Shown here piece after piece: positions 17,540 to 25,989 of a stretch of DNA of 64,000 nucleotides. Location of the stretch: NCBI GenBank assembly GCA_910587045.1, contig CAJULG010000010.1, positions 1 to 64,000 on the forward strand, given 5' to 3'. The notes under the pieces are model-generated. The model made no database searches, was not told the origin of the DNA, and worked only from the letters and a program-made list of their open reading frames with translations. The number at the start of each line of letters is the position of its first letter. The stretch's first letter is position 1. A program made the position numbers and the translations under genes. Origin of the DNA: an uncultured Lachnospiraceae bacterium (lineage in GTDB: Bacteria > Bacillota > Clostridia > Lachnospirales > Lachnospiraceae).

Positions 17540-18781
17540 ATGAAGAAGTTCGTTCAAAAATTGGGAATCATTGCTGCCAGCGGTCTGCTGTTTGGTGCAG
17601 TAGCCGGAGCATCCTTTACCGGTGTCAAAGCAGGGGTAGAGTATGTAGGAGAAGCAGTATCGGAACGTTTCGGGATTGAGCAGACGAAAAAGGATCAGGA
17701 AAAGGATGGAGATACAAAATCCAATGCTGTTGTCGGCGGAACACAGTCCGTGACGGTTTCTGCCAATGAAGACAGTAAGCTCTACGATGTAGCGGATCTG
17801 GCGGAACAGCTGACCCCGTCTGTAGTATCCATTACCAGTACCACGATTTACCAGAATCCATATGCATATTTCTATTACGGAGAGTCCGTAGAACGGACGG
17901 TAACCGGCTGCGGCTCCGGTGTTATCATTGGTGAAGATGATGACCGGCTGTTGATCGCAACGAATAATCATGTGGTAGAAGGTACGGAATCCTTAACCGT
18001 AGGTTTTTCAGATGGTACGGATGCAGAAGCAGAGATTGTGGGCTCTTATGCAGGAAAGGATCTGGCAGTCGTATCTGTAATGAAATCAGCGTTGTCAAAA
18101 GAAACATTGGATACGATTCATATTGCAGGTCTGGGAGATTCAGAGACCACCCGGATCGGTGAACCGGTAATTGCGATCGGAAATGCTTTGGGATATGGGC
18201 AGTCTCTGACAGTCGGATATGTCAGCGCCAAAGAAAAACCGGTAACGATTAATAATGCTTCAATTAATATGATACAGACGGATGCTGCAATTAACGAGGG
18301 AAACAGCGGCGGTGCCTTATTTGACATGCAGGGGAAGCTGATCGGTATTAATTCTGCAAAGGCAAGGAATATGAATAATAATGTAGAAGGGATGGGGTAT
18401 GCGATACCGATATCGGATGCAATTCCGATCATTCAGAGCATCATTGACGGTACACAGTCAGAGCTGGTTCAGGGAAATGCCTATATGGGGATTCAGGGAA
18501 AGGATCTGACGTCCTATGAAGCTGCTTCATTCAATATGCCGCAGGGCGTTTATCTGCTGGCGGTTGTGGAAGGTGCTCCCGCTGATCAGGCAGGACTTCA
18601 GTCTGGAGATGTCATTACTGCAGTTGACGGAATTTCCGTTACAACTATGGCTGAGATTAAGACGATCCTGGCAGATAAGCAGCCCGGAGATACGGTCGAA
18701 GTTACGCTGTCACGATCTGATCAGCGTGGAAGTTATATAGAGCAGACGGTAACTGTAACTCTGGGAAATCATGTAGAATAG
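17540..18781 (+). CDS. htrA: HtrA/DegP-like serine protease
   Basis: A 413-residue membrane-anchored quality-control protease. One N-terminal hydrophobic segment (about 5-30) is followed by an acidic linker, a trypsin-like domain and a C-terminal PDZ domain (about 310-400) starting near GIQGKDL. The catalytic triad reads H144 (NNHVVEG), D174 (GKDLAVVSV) and S256 (NEGNSGGALFD). I start at ATG 17540, preceded by AAGAAAGGATTGG, rather than an in-frame TTG 27 bases upstream. It acts outside the cytoplasmic membrane on misfolded proteins. It is a single-gene unit with its own terminator. Confidence 0.95.
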   Translation: MKKFVQKLGIIAASGLLFGAVAGASFTGVKAGVEYVGEAVSERFGIEQTKKDQEKDGDTKSNAVVGGTQSVTVSANEDSKLYDVADLAEQLTPSVVSITSTTIYQNPYAYFYYGESVERTVTGCGSGVIIGEDDDRLLIATNNHVVEGTESLTVGFSDGTDAEAEIVGSYAGKDLAVVSVMKSALSKETLDTIHIAGLGDSETTRIGEPVIAIGNALGYGQSLTVGYVSAKEKPVTINNASINMIQTDAAINEGNSGGALFDMQGKLIGINSAKARNMNNNVEGMGYAIPISDAIPIIQSIIDGTQSELVQGNAYMGIQGKDLTSYEAASFNMPQGVYLLAVVEGAPADQAGLQSGDVITAVDGISVTTMAEIKTILADKQPGDTVEVTLSRSDQRGSYIEQTVTVTLGNHVE

Positions 18782-18812
18782 CTGTTGCTGTATAGAATGG
18801 AATCATAATCTG

Positions 18813-18866
18813 AAACTGCATGTATATGGAAGCTTTTGTTATTCCATAGTGCATGCAGTTTTTGTG
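18813..18866 (+). terminator. htrA terminator
   Basis: An outer stem AAACTGCATG/CATGCAGTTT (18813-18822 and 18852-18861) encloses an inner TATGGAA/TTCCATA helix. A TTTTTGTG tail follows. It separates htrA from the split subtilase gene. Confidence 0.85.
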
Positions 18867-18923
18867 TTGCACATACCTGCTTTGTGGAATACATTAACCA
18901 TAAGAACTGAAAATGAGCAGTCT

Positions 18924-19361
18924 ATGAATAATCAGAAAGTTGATACAGAACTTCTCTTATCTTTAGAATTAACAAAAACGGAACGGGAAAAAAGTCTTGA
19001 TTTAGGAGTAGGATATGATGCGCTGTTTGAAGAATGGGAAGTAATCGTTAAATACTCCGGAGATCTGGCACCGATCGAACAGGAATTATCAGTAAGAATA
19101 ACTCCCCTGTTAAACGAATATGCGATATTGCGGGTACGGGAGAACCAGTTGGAGCAGTTGGTACAGTATCCTCAGATTGAGTATATAGAAAAGCCCAAGG
19201 CACTGGTTCTGGAGGAAATGGAAGGGATTCGTGCTTCCTGTATGAATTCCGTCCGGCTTCCGCCTTATTCGTTAACCGGTTCTGGTGTAGTAATTGCGAT
19301 TATTGATTCCGGGGCTTGTGTTTTAGAAATGCAGAATGCAGATGGTAGAACGGATGAATGA
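18924..19361 (+). pseudogene. Csp-like subtilase, 5' fragment
   Basis: The start of a family S8 serine peptidase of the Csp-like Clostridia type. Residues 1-120 hold a propeptide-like region. GSGVVIAIIDSG follows, in which D128 is the catalytic Asp. Homology stops at G130 (base 19313). The frame then runs through 16 unrelated codons to a stop at 19361. The missing part, with His and Ser, resumes at 33673. Codons up to the break are intact, so the break is recent or maintained. A start at 18849 is also open, but it overlaps the htrA terminator. As it stands, this fragment cannot be an active protease. Confidence 0.88.
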
Positions 19362-19398
19362 CGACAGCTTAACAGGGAAACCGGCTTGTGGATAGGCG

Positions 19399-19427
19399 TT
19401 GACGTCAGGAAGGCAATTTGATAATAT
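19399..19427 (+). promoter_or_regulatory. Promoter at the left edge of the island
   Basis: TTGACG (19399-19404), 17 bases, TAATAT (19422-19427). It lies inside the inserted block about 55 bases upstream of the Hpt start, so the island can drive its own transcription. Confidence 0.6.
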
Positions 19428-19481
19428 GATACTGGTTCCGGATAATAAGGTTTGGCAATGGTAGAAAGAAGGAGTAAGGCC

Positions 19482-19871
19482 GTGGATGAGGTATTCAGAA
19501 GACAGATGGAAGAGAATGGTGCAGAAGTTGAAGAGGCACTGAAACGTTTTTTAGGAAATGAAGCCCTGTACATGAAATTCGTTGTGAAATTTCTGGAAGA
19601 TGAGAATTATACAGCTACGATCAGAGGAATCGATGAACAGGATTATGAAGCTGCATTTAAGAGTGCACATAGCCTGAAAGGGGTGACTGCCAATCTGGGA
19701 TTGGAACCGGTGCGTGCCGCTGCCTCCCGTATTACAGACCTGTTACGGGATAAGAAGCATCAGGAAGTGGATACAGAACAGTTAAAGAAATGCAGAGAAC
19801 AACTGGAAGAGGCATATAACCGGCTTTGGAAGACGATAAAGGAGAACAGAGAGCAGGGGAACCTGCTTTAA
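19482..19871 (+). CDS. Stand-alone Hpt phosphotransfer protein
   Basis: A 129-residue four-helix histidine phosphotransfer protein. H63 in SAHSLKGVTANLG is the phosphorylated residue, with the usual Lys-Gly after it. I chose the GTG at 19482 because AGAAGGAG sits 7 bases upstream; in-frame TTG/ATG starts at 19452 and 19458 lack a site. It probably relays phosphate between the kinase at 21123 and the receivers encoded after it. It is the first gene of the island, with its own upstream promoter. Confidence 0.88.
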   Translation: MDEVFRRQMEENGAEVEEALKRFLGNEALYMKFVVKFLEDENYTATIRGIDEQDYEAAFKSAHSLKGVTANLGLEPVRAAASRITDLLRDKKHQEVDTEQLKKCREQLEEAYNRLWKTIKENREQGNLL

Positions 19872-19883
19872 CATAGAAAGGAA

Positions 19884-19912
19884 TTGACATCTATATTGAA
19901 AAATGATAATTT
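19884..19912 (+). promoter_or_regulatory. Promoter between hpt and the first HD-GYP gene
   Basis: TTGACA (19884-19889), 17 bases, TAATTT (19907-19912), about 50 bases upstream of the start at 19961. It would allow separate control of the first HD-GYP gene. Confidence 0.55.
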
Positions 19913-19960
19913 ATATTATAGTAGAAATTAAAGATCATGTGGGGTAATCGAGGAGGAAGT

Positions 19961-21049
19961 ATGAAGAAGAAGCAGCAGATTTTAATTGTTGATGATGAAG
20001 AAGTGAATCGTACAATATTGAATGGTCTGTTTCAGGATGAATATGAAATTATCGAAGCGGCGAATGGCCAGGAGGCGACGGTTCAGATTGAGAAGAGCCG
20101 TAATCTGGTACTGATTCTGCTAGATATTGTAATGCCTGTCATGGATGGATTTGGCGTATTGGATTATATGCGGGATCATGACCTGCTGGAACGGATACCG
20201 GTCATACTGATTACTAGCGAGACGGTTATGAACAGTGAAGATCAGGCATATTCTTATGGTGTTGCGGATGTGATGCACAAACCGTTTTACCCGCATATCG
20301 TCAGACGAAGAGGAAAGAATATTATTGAGCTATATCAGAGTAAGCAGTTGATGAAGGATCGACTGAAGGAGCAGGAAGAGGAGATTCGGGAACAGGAGCG
20401 TGAGATTCGGGAAAATAACGAGTTTATGATTGATGCCCTAAGCTCCGTGGTAGAATTCCGTAGCTCAGAAACCGGTGAACATATTCGGCGGATCAAATAT
20501 TTTACCCGAATATTACTTAAATATTTAATGAAGTATTTTCCGGAGTATGGCATTACACCAGAGCAGTTGGATGAAATATCAAGAGCAGCCGCCCTGCATG
20601 ATATCGGAAAGATCGGTATTCCGGATGCGATTCTGCTAAAACCGGGGCGTTTGACTCCGGAGGAATTTGAGATTATGAAGACACATACTACGATTGGCTG
20701 TGATATTCTGGAGAAGTTCCGTCAGAATCAGACTGGAGAATTTTATCAGTATTGCTATGAGATCTGTCGTTATCACCATGAACGATGGGATGGAAATGGA
20801 TATCCGGATCATCTGATCGGAGATGAAATACCAATCAGTGCACATATTGTTGCTGTTGCAGATGTTTATGATGCATTAGTAAGTCCGCGGGTATATAAAA
20901 GTGTATATGCGAATAATATAGCATATGATATGATCATGAATGGTGAATGTGGACAGTTTTCGCCAGATGTATTAGAATGCTTTTCACTTGCAAAGGAAGA
21001 TTTCTTCAACATTGTAGAAGTAATTAAAATGTTTGACTTTTCATCATAA
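19961..21049 (+). CDS. Receiver / HD-GYP response regulator, intact
   Basis: A 362-residue two-domain regulator. The receiver (1-125) has the acidic pair in VDDEE and phospho-acceptor D55 in LLDIVMPVMDGF. A coiled linker rich in Glu and Arg leads to an HD-GYP domain with LHDIGKIGIPD, THTTIGCDIL, YHHERWDGNGYP and ADVYDALVSPRVYK, all metal ligands present. HD-GYP domains hydrolyse c-di-GMP, so phosphorylation probably gates that activity. The ATG at 19961 follows GAGGAGGAAG. It is the most complete of the three such proteins in the island. Confidence 0.94.
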   Translation: MKKKQQILIVDDEEVNRTILNGLFQDEYEIIEAANGQEATVQIEKSRNLVLILLDIVMPVMDGFGVLDYMRDHDLLERIPVILITSETVMNSEDQAYSYGVADVMHKPFYPHIVRRRGKNIIELYQSKQLMKDRLKEQEEEIREQEREIRENNEFMIDALSSVVEFRSSETGEHIRRIKYFTRILLKYLMKYFPEYGITPEQLDEISRAAALHDIGKIGIPDAILLKPGRLTPEEFEIMKTHTTIGCDILEKFRQNQTGEFYQYCYEICRYHHERWDGNGYPDHLIGDEIPISAHIVAVADVYDALVSPRVYKSVYANNIAYDMIMNGECGQFSPDVLECFSLAKEDFFNIVEVIKMFDFSS

Positions 21050-21060
21050 AGCGGATGACA

Positions 21061-21098
21061 GGCAGCAAAAAATATTTTGTTTTTTGCTGCCCGTTTTT
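21061..21098 (+). terminator. Intrinsic terminator inside the island
   Basis: GGCAGCAAAAA/TTTTTGCTGCC (21061-21071 and 21081-21091) with an 9-base loop, followed by CGTTTTT. It lies between the first HD-GYP gene and the PAS kinase and would end or attenuate that transcript. Confidence 0.8.
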
Positions 21099-21122
21099 GA
21101 CCGTACCGGAGGAGGGTTGTGT

Positions 21123-22547
21123 ATGCAACAGGAAGACGGAAGATATCTGTTTGATGATGCATTGGAAATGATCATCACGTTTGACGATGCAGGGAAGATA
21201 TCTTATCTAAACAATTCAGCCAGAAAGAAACTGGAATATGGAGACGACCTGTTAGGCAGATCGATCGGAGTCATCTTTCCGAATACCTTTGAAACTTCCG
21301 GGGAACGTTTGGCCTGGGAGGAACCGGGGGAGGATCAGATTAAAAATCTGGTCGCGTATCGTAAAAACACCACATGCTTTCCGGTTGAGGTGAGAATTGT
21401 ACAGAACAATTCTTTATCTAACGAATACATATGCATGGCGAATGATATATTGGAACGGGAATTCCTGAGCCGGGAAGTGGAACGGATTCGGGATGAGGCA
21501 CAACAGGCCATGAAAGTGAAGTCGGAATTTGTTGCCAATATCACGCATGAACTTCGAACTCCGGTCAATGGTATCCTTGGTAATGTCAGGGAACTGCTTG
21601 AGAGGGAATTAGAGGAAGGCACTGAAAAGTCTTTACGTCTGATTGAACGGTGCTGTGATGATATGAATAAGATCATTAATAATATTCTGGACTTCTCCAA
21701 GTTAGAAGCAGGAAAGTTTAATCTGGAAGCGCGTAAGTTTCATTTTCGTGATATGATGGATTATGTGAAACAGACGCATATGAACCGGATGACAGAAAAA
21801 GGACTGGATTTCTTTATGACGGTATCTCCGAATATACCAGAGTATATCATCGGAGATGAACTTCGGATCGTACAGATTTTAAATAATCTTCTATCCAATG
21901 CACAGAAGTTCACCTCCTGGGGTAAGATTACTGTTGAAGTGTTTCGTACAGCGATGGTAAATGATCGGATGGAGCTGTTCTTTCTGGTTTCAGACACCGG
22001 AATCGGCATTGATAAAGCAGACAAGGATAAATTATTTCAAAGTTTCTCCCAGGTAGATGCATCGATTTCCAGAAAGTATGGCGGTACCGGATTAGGACTG
22101 AATATCTGTAAGCAACTGGTAGAGTTAATGGGCGGGCGGATTGAGGTCGAGAGTGAAAAGAATAAGGGAAGTAATTTTTCCTTTTCGATATGGGTTGGGA
22201 TCTGTGAAGGGGATGAGGCTGTATTGCAGCAGCCGGACGACAGCAGACACAGTCCGGGTATGATATCCCAGAGCAGTGAGAACGGAGAAGGACCGGATGA
22301 TATCAGGATCTATGGAACAGAGGAGAATCAGAAGAGCCTGAAGAAAAACCTTTCGAAATTGATCCTTTGTGTGGAAATGGAGAATTGGGAAAAGGCGGAA
22401 AGCTTTATGGAAACCATTCGACAATTAACAGAGGAAGCACCACAGGATGTAAAGCGGATTGTGTTAAGACTGAAGATGGCAGTTCAAAAGGAAAATTACG
22501 AGAAAACAGCCACAGAGTTTGAAAAGTTAGACAGTTTCCTGAACTGA
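21123..22547 (+). CDS. Cytosolic PAS sensor histidine kinase
   Basis: A 474-residue kinase without membrane segments. A PAS domain (about 12-120) precedes a HisKA dimerisation domain with the phosphorylated His in FVANITHELRTPVNGILG (near 135-150) and an HATPase domain with ILNNLLSNAQKF, SDTGIGID and GTGLGLNICKQLVE. The final 95 residues are a helical tail without the His of an Hpt domain and without a receiver, so this is not a full hybrid kinase. GGAGGAGG precedes ATG 21123. It likely phosphorylates the Hpt/receiver proteins of the island. The PAS ligand is unknown. Confidence 0.92.
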   Translation: MQQEDGRYLFDDALEMIITFDDAGKISYLNNSARKKLEYGDDLLGRSIGVIFPNTFETSGERLAWEEPGEDQIKNLVAYRKNTTCFPVEVRIVQNNSLSNEYICMANDILEREFLSREVERIRDEAQQAMKVKSEFVANITHELRTPVNGILGNVRELLERELEEGTEKSLRLIERCCDDMNKIINNILDFSKLEAGKFNLEARKFHFRDMMDYVKQTHMNRMTEKGLDFFMTVSPNIPEYIIGDELRIVQILNNLLSNAQKFTSWGKITVEVFRTAMVNDRMELFFLVSDTGIGIDKADKDKLFQSFSQVDASISRKYGGTGLGLNICKQLVELMGGRIEVESEKNKGSNFSFSIWVGICEGDEAVLQQPDDSRHSPGMISQSSENGEGPDDIRIYGTEENQKSLKKNLSKLILCVEMENWEKAESFMETIRQLTEEAPQDVKRIVLRLKMAVQKENYEKTATEFEKLDSFLN

Positions 22548-22564
22548 AAGGAGATGGATGCGGA

Positions 22565-23623
22565 ATGTATGAGAATAAGAATACTGAAAAAGCAAAGATT
22601 CTCATCGTAGACGATGTGGAAATGAATCGACTGGTCCTGGAGGAGATCATAGCAAATCTGGGTGCAGAGCCTGTACTGGCTGAAAGCGGGGAGCAGGCCC
22701 TGGAACTGATAGGAAAATATCATCCACAGTTGGTATTGACAGATATTTCCATGCCGGGAATGGACGGTTATGAACTGTGTCGAATCCTGAAGAAAGATGA
22801 AAGAACCAGGAATATTCCGATTATCTTTATCTCTGCTTATGATGATCCGCATGATATTATAGAGGGATTCAAATTAGGCGGTGAGGATTATATTACGAAA
22901 CCTTTTATGGCAGAGGTGGTAAAGGCACGGGTTGGTGTCCGGCTTCGTCTTCATGAGGCGAACCGGGAACTCATGGAGATGAACCGGCGGCTTCAGATTT
23001 CTGTCAATGAGCAGTTAAGACAGATGGAACTGGAAAAGAAAAATATATTATATGCCATGGCAAATATTTCTGCACAGAATGCAGATTATGAAAAGAAGTA
23101 TGTAGATCGCCTGGGCAGAAATTGCAGGCTGTTAGCGCAGGGGATGCAGTTGTCTCCTGCATTCGAGGGTCAGGTATCAGATTCATTTATTGATACGATT
23201 GAACTGGCGGCACCGCTTTGTGATATCGGGAACATTGGAATTCCGAAGGAGCTTCTTCGCAAAAAAGAGGCATTGACAAAGGAGGAGGCTGCGATCGTAC
23301 AAAACCATACGAATATCGGTGCAAAGTTACTGCGTGACATTCATGTCAATAGCGATTATAATGATTTTATCCGTATATCCATGGAAATCGCCCAGCATCA
23401 CCACGAAAACTGGGACGGGAGCGGTTATCCTGCGGGATTGTCGAAGACAGAGATACCCCTTGGGGCACAGATCGTATCTGTAATAGAACGATATTGTACG
23501 TTGACGGAACAGGAGAATTGTTCAAAGGAAGAAGCGCTTGAAGAAATGAGCAGCGAATCAGGAGTCAGATTTAATCCTGAAATTTTTAAGATATGCCGTA
23601 AGATTTCGCGTCAGTTATGTTAA
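22565..23623 (+). CDS. Receiver / HD-GYP-like protein, degenerate catalytic domain
   Basis: A 352-residue relative of the protein at 19961. The receiver is intact, with VDDVE and D60 in LTDISMPGMDGY. The HD-GYP-like domain is not. The HD dyad reads LCDIGNIGIPKE, with Cys for the metal-binding His and Asn for Lys, and the ADVYDAL segment is IERYCTL, losing another Asp ligand. HHHENWDGSGYP remains. It probably cannot hydrolyse c-di-GMP and may act as a binding or scaffold partner. It starts 17 bases after the kinase, so the two are likely translated together. Confidence 0.9.
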   Translation: MYENKNTEKAKILIVDDVEMNRLVLEEIIANLGAEPVLAESGEQALELIGKYHPQLVLTDISMPGMDGYELCRILKKDERTRNIPIIFISAYDDPHDIIEGFKLGGEDYITKPFMAEVVKARVGVRLRLHEANRELMEMNRRLQISVNEQLRQMELEKKNILYAMANISAQNADYEKKYVDRLGRNCRLLAQGMQLSPAFEGQVSDSFIDTIELAAPLCDIGNIGIPKELLRKKEALTKEEAAIVQNHTNIGAKLLRDIHVNSDYNDFIRISMEIAQHHHENWDGSGYPAGLSKTEIPLGAQIVSVIERYCTLTEQENCSKEEALEEMSSESGVRFNPEIFKICRKISRQLC

Positions 23624-23691
23624 GTTAATATTTCTGCCCTATTACAGCAGGAATCATATATCATTACTATAATGACAGGAGGTAGGAAGCT

Positions 23692-24498
23692 TTGATTACG
23701 GATGAGGAGTTTTTAAGGATTGCAACGTTTATGAAGCAGCGCTATGGTATTGATTTAAGCCAGAAAAAAGTCATTGTAAACGGACGACTGGAAAATTATA
23801 TTAAACGAGGCGGCTGGAGCAGCTTTAATGAATTTATTAATGCTGTGGAAAATGATAAGACCGGCAGGCAGGAAAAGATGCTGGTTAACTTTCTGACGAC
23901 GAATCATACATACTTCATGCGTGAATTTGAGCATTTTGAGTACTTCAAAACAGTCGTGCTTCCCTGGTTAAAGAAAAAGGAAAGTGCAAGAAAAGATTTA
24001 CGGATCTGGTGCGGAGCAGCGTCTTCCGGAGAGGAACCTTACATGATAGCGATGGTACTGTCAGATTTTTTTGGTCTGGAACGGGATCAGTGGGATACGA
24101 AGGTACTGGCTACCGATATTTCTACAAAAGTGCTGCAGCAGGCAATGGCCGGGATTTATAGCGCAGAACAACTGGATAAGCTTCCGGATCAATGGAAGCG
24201 ACATTTTTTCAAAGCCATTGCAGGCGGGACACAGTACCAGGTAACCAACGAATTGAAACAGGAGGTAATCTTCCGTCAGTTCAATTTAATGGAGCCTTTT
24301 CCGTTTAAAAGAAAGATGCATACTATATTTTTGCGCAATGTTATGATATATTTTGATGAGAATACAAAACGAGAACTGGTTCAGAAGGTGTATGATGCGT
24401 TGGAGCCTGGAGGGTATCTGTTTATCGGAACAACAGAGACTCTTGATCGGGGCAGTACACCGTTTCAGATCATCCAGCCATCGATTTTCAGGAAATAG
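23692..24498 (+). CDS. cheR: Chemotaxis protein methyltransferase CheR
   Basis: A 268-residue S-adenosylmethionine-dependent methyltransferase that adds methyl groups to receptor glutamates. An N-terminal helical domain is followed by the Rossmann core with IWCGAASSGEEPYM (SAM site), LATDIS, FLRNVMIYFD and LFIGTTETL. The start is TTG, supported by ACAGGAGG 9 bases upstream. The first gene of the che block, it lies 20 bases before cheB. Its substrate is probably the receptor at 28721 and perhaps the orphan receptor at 4860. Confidence 0.95.
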   Translation: MITDEEFLRIATFMKQRYGIDLSQKKVIVNGRLENYIKRGGWSSFNEFINAVENDKTGRQEKMLVNFLTTNHTYFMREFEHFEYFKTVVLPWLKKKESARKDLRIWCGAASSGEEPYMIAMVLSDFFGLERDQWDTKVLATDISTKVLQQAMAGIYSAEQLDKLPDQWKRHFFKAIAGGTQYQVTNELKQEVIFRQFNLMEPFPFKRKMHTIFLRNVMIYFDENTKRELVQKVYDALEPGGYLFIGTTETLDRGSTPFQIIQPSIFRK

Positions 24499-24518
24499 GG
24501 AAGGAGAATGATGAATAT

Positions 24519-25547
24519 ATGAAACCAATCAGGGTTTTGATCGTAGAAGATTCCATTGTGTTCCGGGAACTTCTGGTACAGAATTTGAGTAAAGACCCGG
24601 CGATTGAGGTTGTTGCAACGGCAAAGGATCCTTTTGAGGCCCGGGATGCTATTCTGGCACATAAACCGGATGTTATGACGTTGGATGTAGAGCTGCCGAG
24701 AATGAATGGAATTGAATTCCTTCGTAAGCTAATGCCTCAATATCCGCTTCCGGTTGTTGTCATCAGTTCTTTGAGTGATAAGGTTTTCGATGCTATGCAT
24801 GCAGGAGCAGTGGATTTTGTTGCGAAGCCTGCAGTGTCCAGCCGGGCTCAGTTAGAAGATTTCATAAGAAATGAACTTCTGGTAAAGATTAAGATCGCAT
24901 CTACAGCCAAGATCAGCAATATTAAGCGGACGGTCATGGCGCAGGAACAGCAGCAGCTTTCCGGTAATAAAAACAACCTGATCGTGGCAATTGGTGCCTC
25001 TACGGGCGGTACGGAAGCAACCTTTGAAGTGGTAAAGGATTATGGTACGGATATTCCGGGCATTGTGTGCGTACAGCATATGCCTCCAGGATTTACAAAG
25101 ATGTATGCAAAACGACTGAATGACCAGTGTCGTATCCAGGTAAAGGAGGCAGAAACCGGAGACCGGGTGCTGCCTGGCCATATGCTGGTGGCTCCCGGTG
25201 GTGACAGACATATGAAACTTGTGAAGGTGAATGGAAGCTATCAGGTAGAGGTGAAACCGGGGCCAAGGGTGAATGGACATTGTCCATCAGTAGATGTTCT
25301 GTTTGAATCGGTTGCCAGGGTGGCAGGTTCCGATGCATTAGGAATCATCCTGACGGGAATGGGCGGTGATGGAGCAAAGGGATTACTGGCCATGCGGAAG
25401 GCCGGAGCCAGAACGATCGGCCAGGATGAATCAACCTGTGTGGTCTATGGAATGCCTAAGGTTGCCTATGATCTGGGGGCAGTGGAATATCAGGACAAAT
25501 TAACAGATATCGCCAAACGGACATATTCGTTGTTAAATAAAATGTAA
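24519..25547 (+). CDS. cheB: Chemotaxis methylesterase CheB
   Basis: A 342-residue two-domain methylesterase/deamidase. The receiver (1-120) has VEDS and phospho-acceptor D56 in TLDVELPRMNG. The esterase domain carries the catalytic triad S161 (GASTGGTEA), H187 (QHMPPGFT) and D284 (GMGGDGAKG). CheA phosphorylation should activate it to remove methyl groups from receptors and reset sensitivity. It lies between cheR and cheY in one operon. Confidence 0.96.
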   Translation: MKPIRVLIVEDSIVFRELLVQNLSKDPAIEVVATAKDPFEARDAILAHKPDVMTLDVELPRMNGIEFLRKLMPQYPLPVVVISSLSDKVFDAMHAGAVDFVAKPAVSSRAQLEDFIRNELLVKIKIASTAKISNIKRTVMAQEQQQLSGNKNNLIVAIGASTGGTEATFEVVKDYGTDIPGIVCVQHMPPGFTKMYAKRLNDQCRIQVKEAETGDRVLPGHMLVAPGGDRHMKLVKVNGSYQVEVKPGPRVNGHCPSVDVLFESVARVAGSDALGIILTGMGGDGAKGLLAMRKAGARTIGQDESTCVVYGMPKVAYDLGAVEYQDKLTDIAKRTYSLLNKM

Positions 25548-25559
25548 AGGAGAGAGGAT

Positions 25560-25952
25560 ATGAAAATACTAATGGCAGAAGATGATTTTGCAACAAGAAA
25601 GTTTATGATGAACTTTCTGTCAAAGTACGGTGAATGCGATGTTACTGTGGATGGAATGGAAGCAGTAGATGCATTTATGATGGCTTTGGAGGATGGAGAA
25701 CCCTATGACCTGATCTGTCTGGATATTATGATGCCGGTCATGGATGGTTATCAGTCCCTGATGGGAATCCGCAATCTGGAAAAAGAGCGGAATATACCGG
25801 AGGATAAGGCAGTTAAAGTCATTATGACCACTGCACTGAATGATGAAGCGAATGTCAAAATGGCATTTGAGTTAGGTTGTACCATATATTCTGGTAAACC
25901 TATCGATCAGGATCGGTTTGAGCAGGCATTAAAGAAGCTGAACCTGATTTAA
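25560..25952 (+). CDS. cheY: CheY-like single-domain response regulator
   Basis: A 130-residue stand-alone receiver. The acidic pocket AEDD (6-9), phospho-acceptor D55 in CLDIMMPVMDGY, MTTAL for the conserved Thr region, and a Lys in YSGKPID are all present. It starts 13 bases after cheB, with AAAGGAGAGAGG upstream. With no flagellar motor genes in the window, its output may not be FliM. It could instead be a phosphate sink or deliver phosphate to the HD-GYP proteins. The cheY name rests on gene context. Confidence 0.9.
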   Translation: MKILMAEDDFATRKFMMNFLSKYGECDVTVDGMEAVDAFMMALEDGEPYDLICLDIMMPVMDGYQSLMGIRNLEKERNIPEDKAVKVIMTTALNDEANVKMAFELGCTIYSGKPIDQDRFEQALKKLNLI

Positions 25953-25989
25953 TAAATGTATATTAAAATTTACAGGAAAGGAGAAGGAG

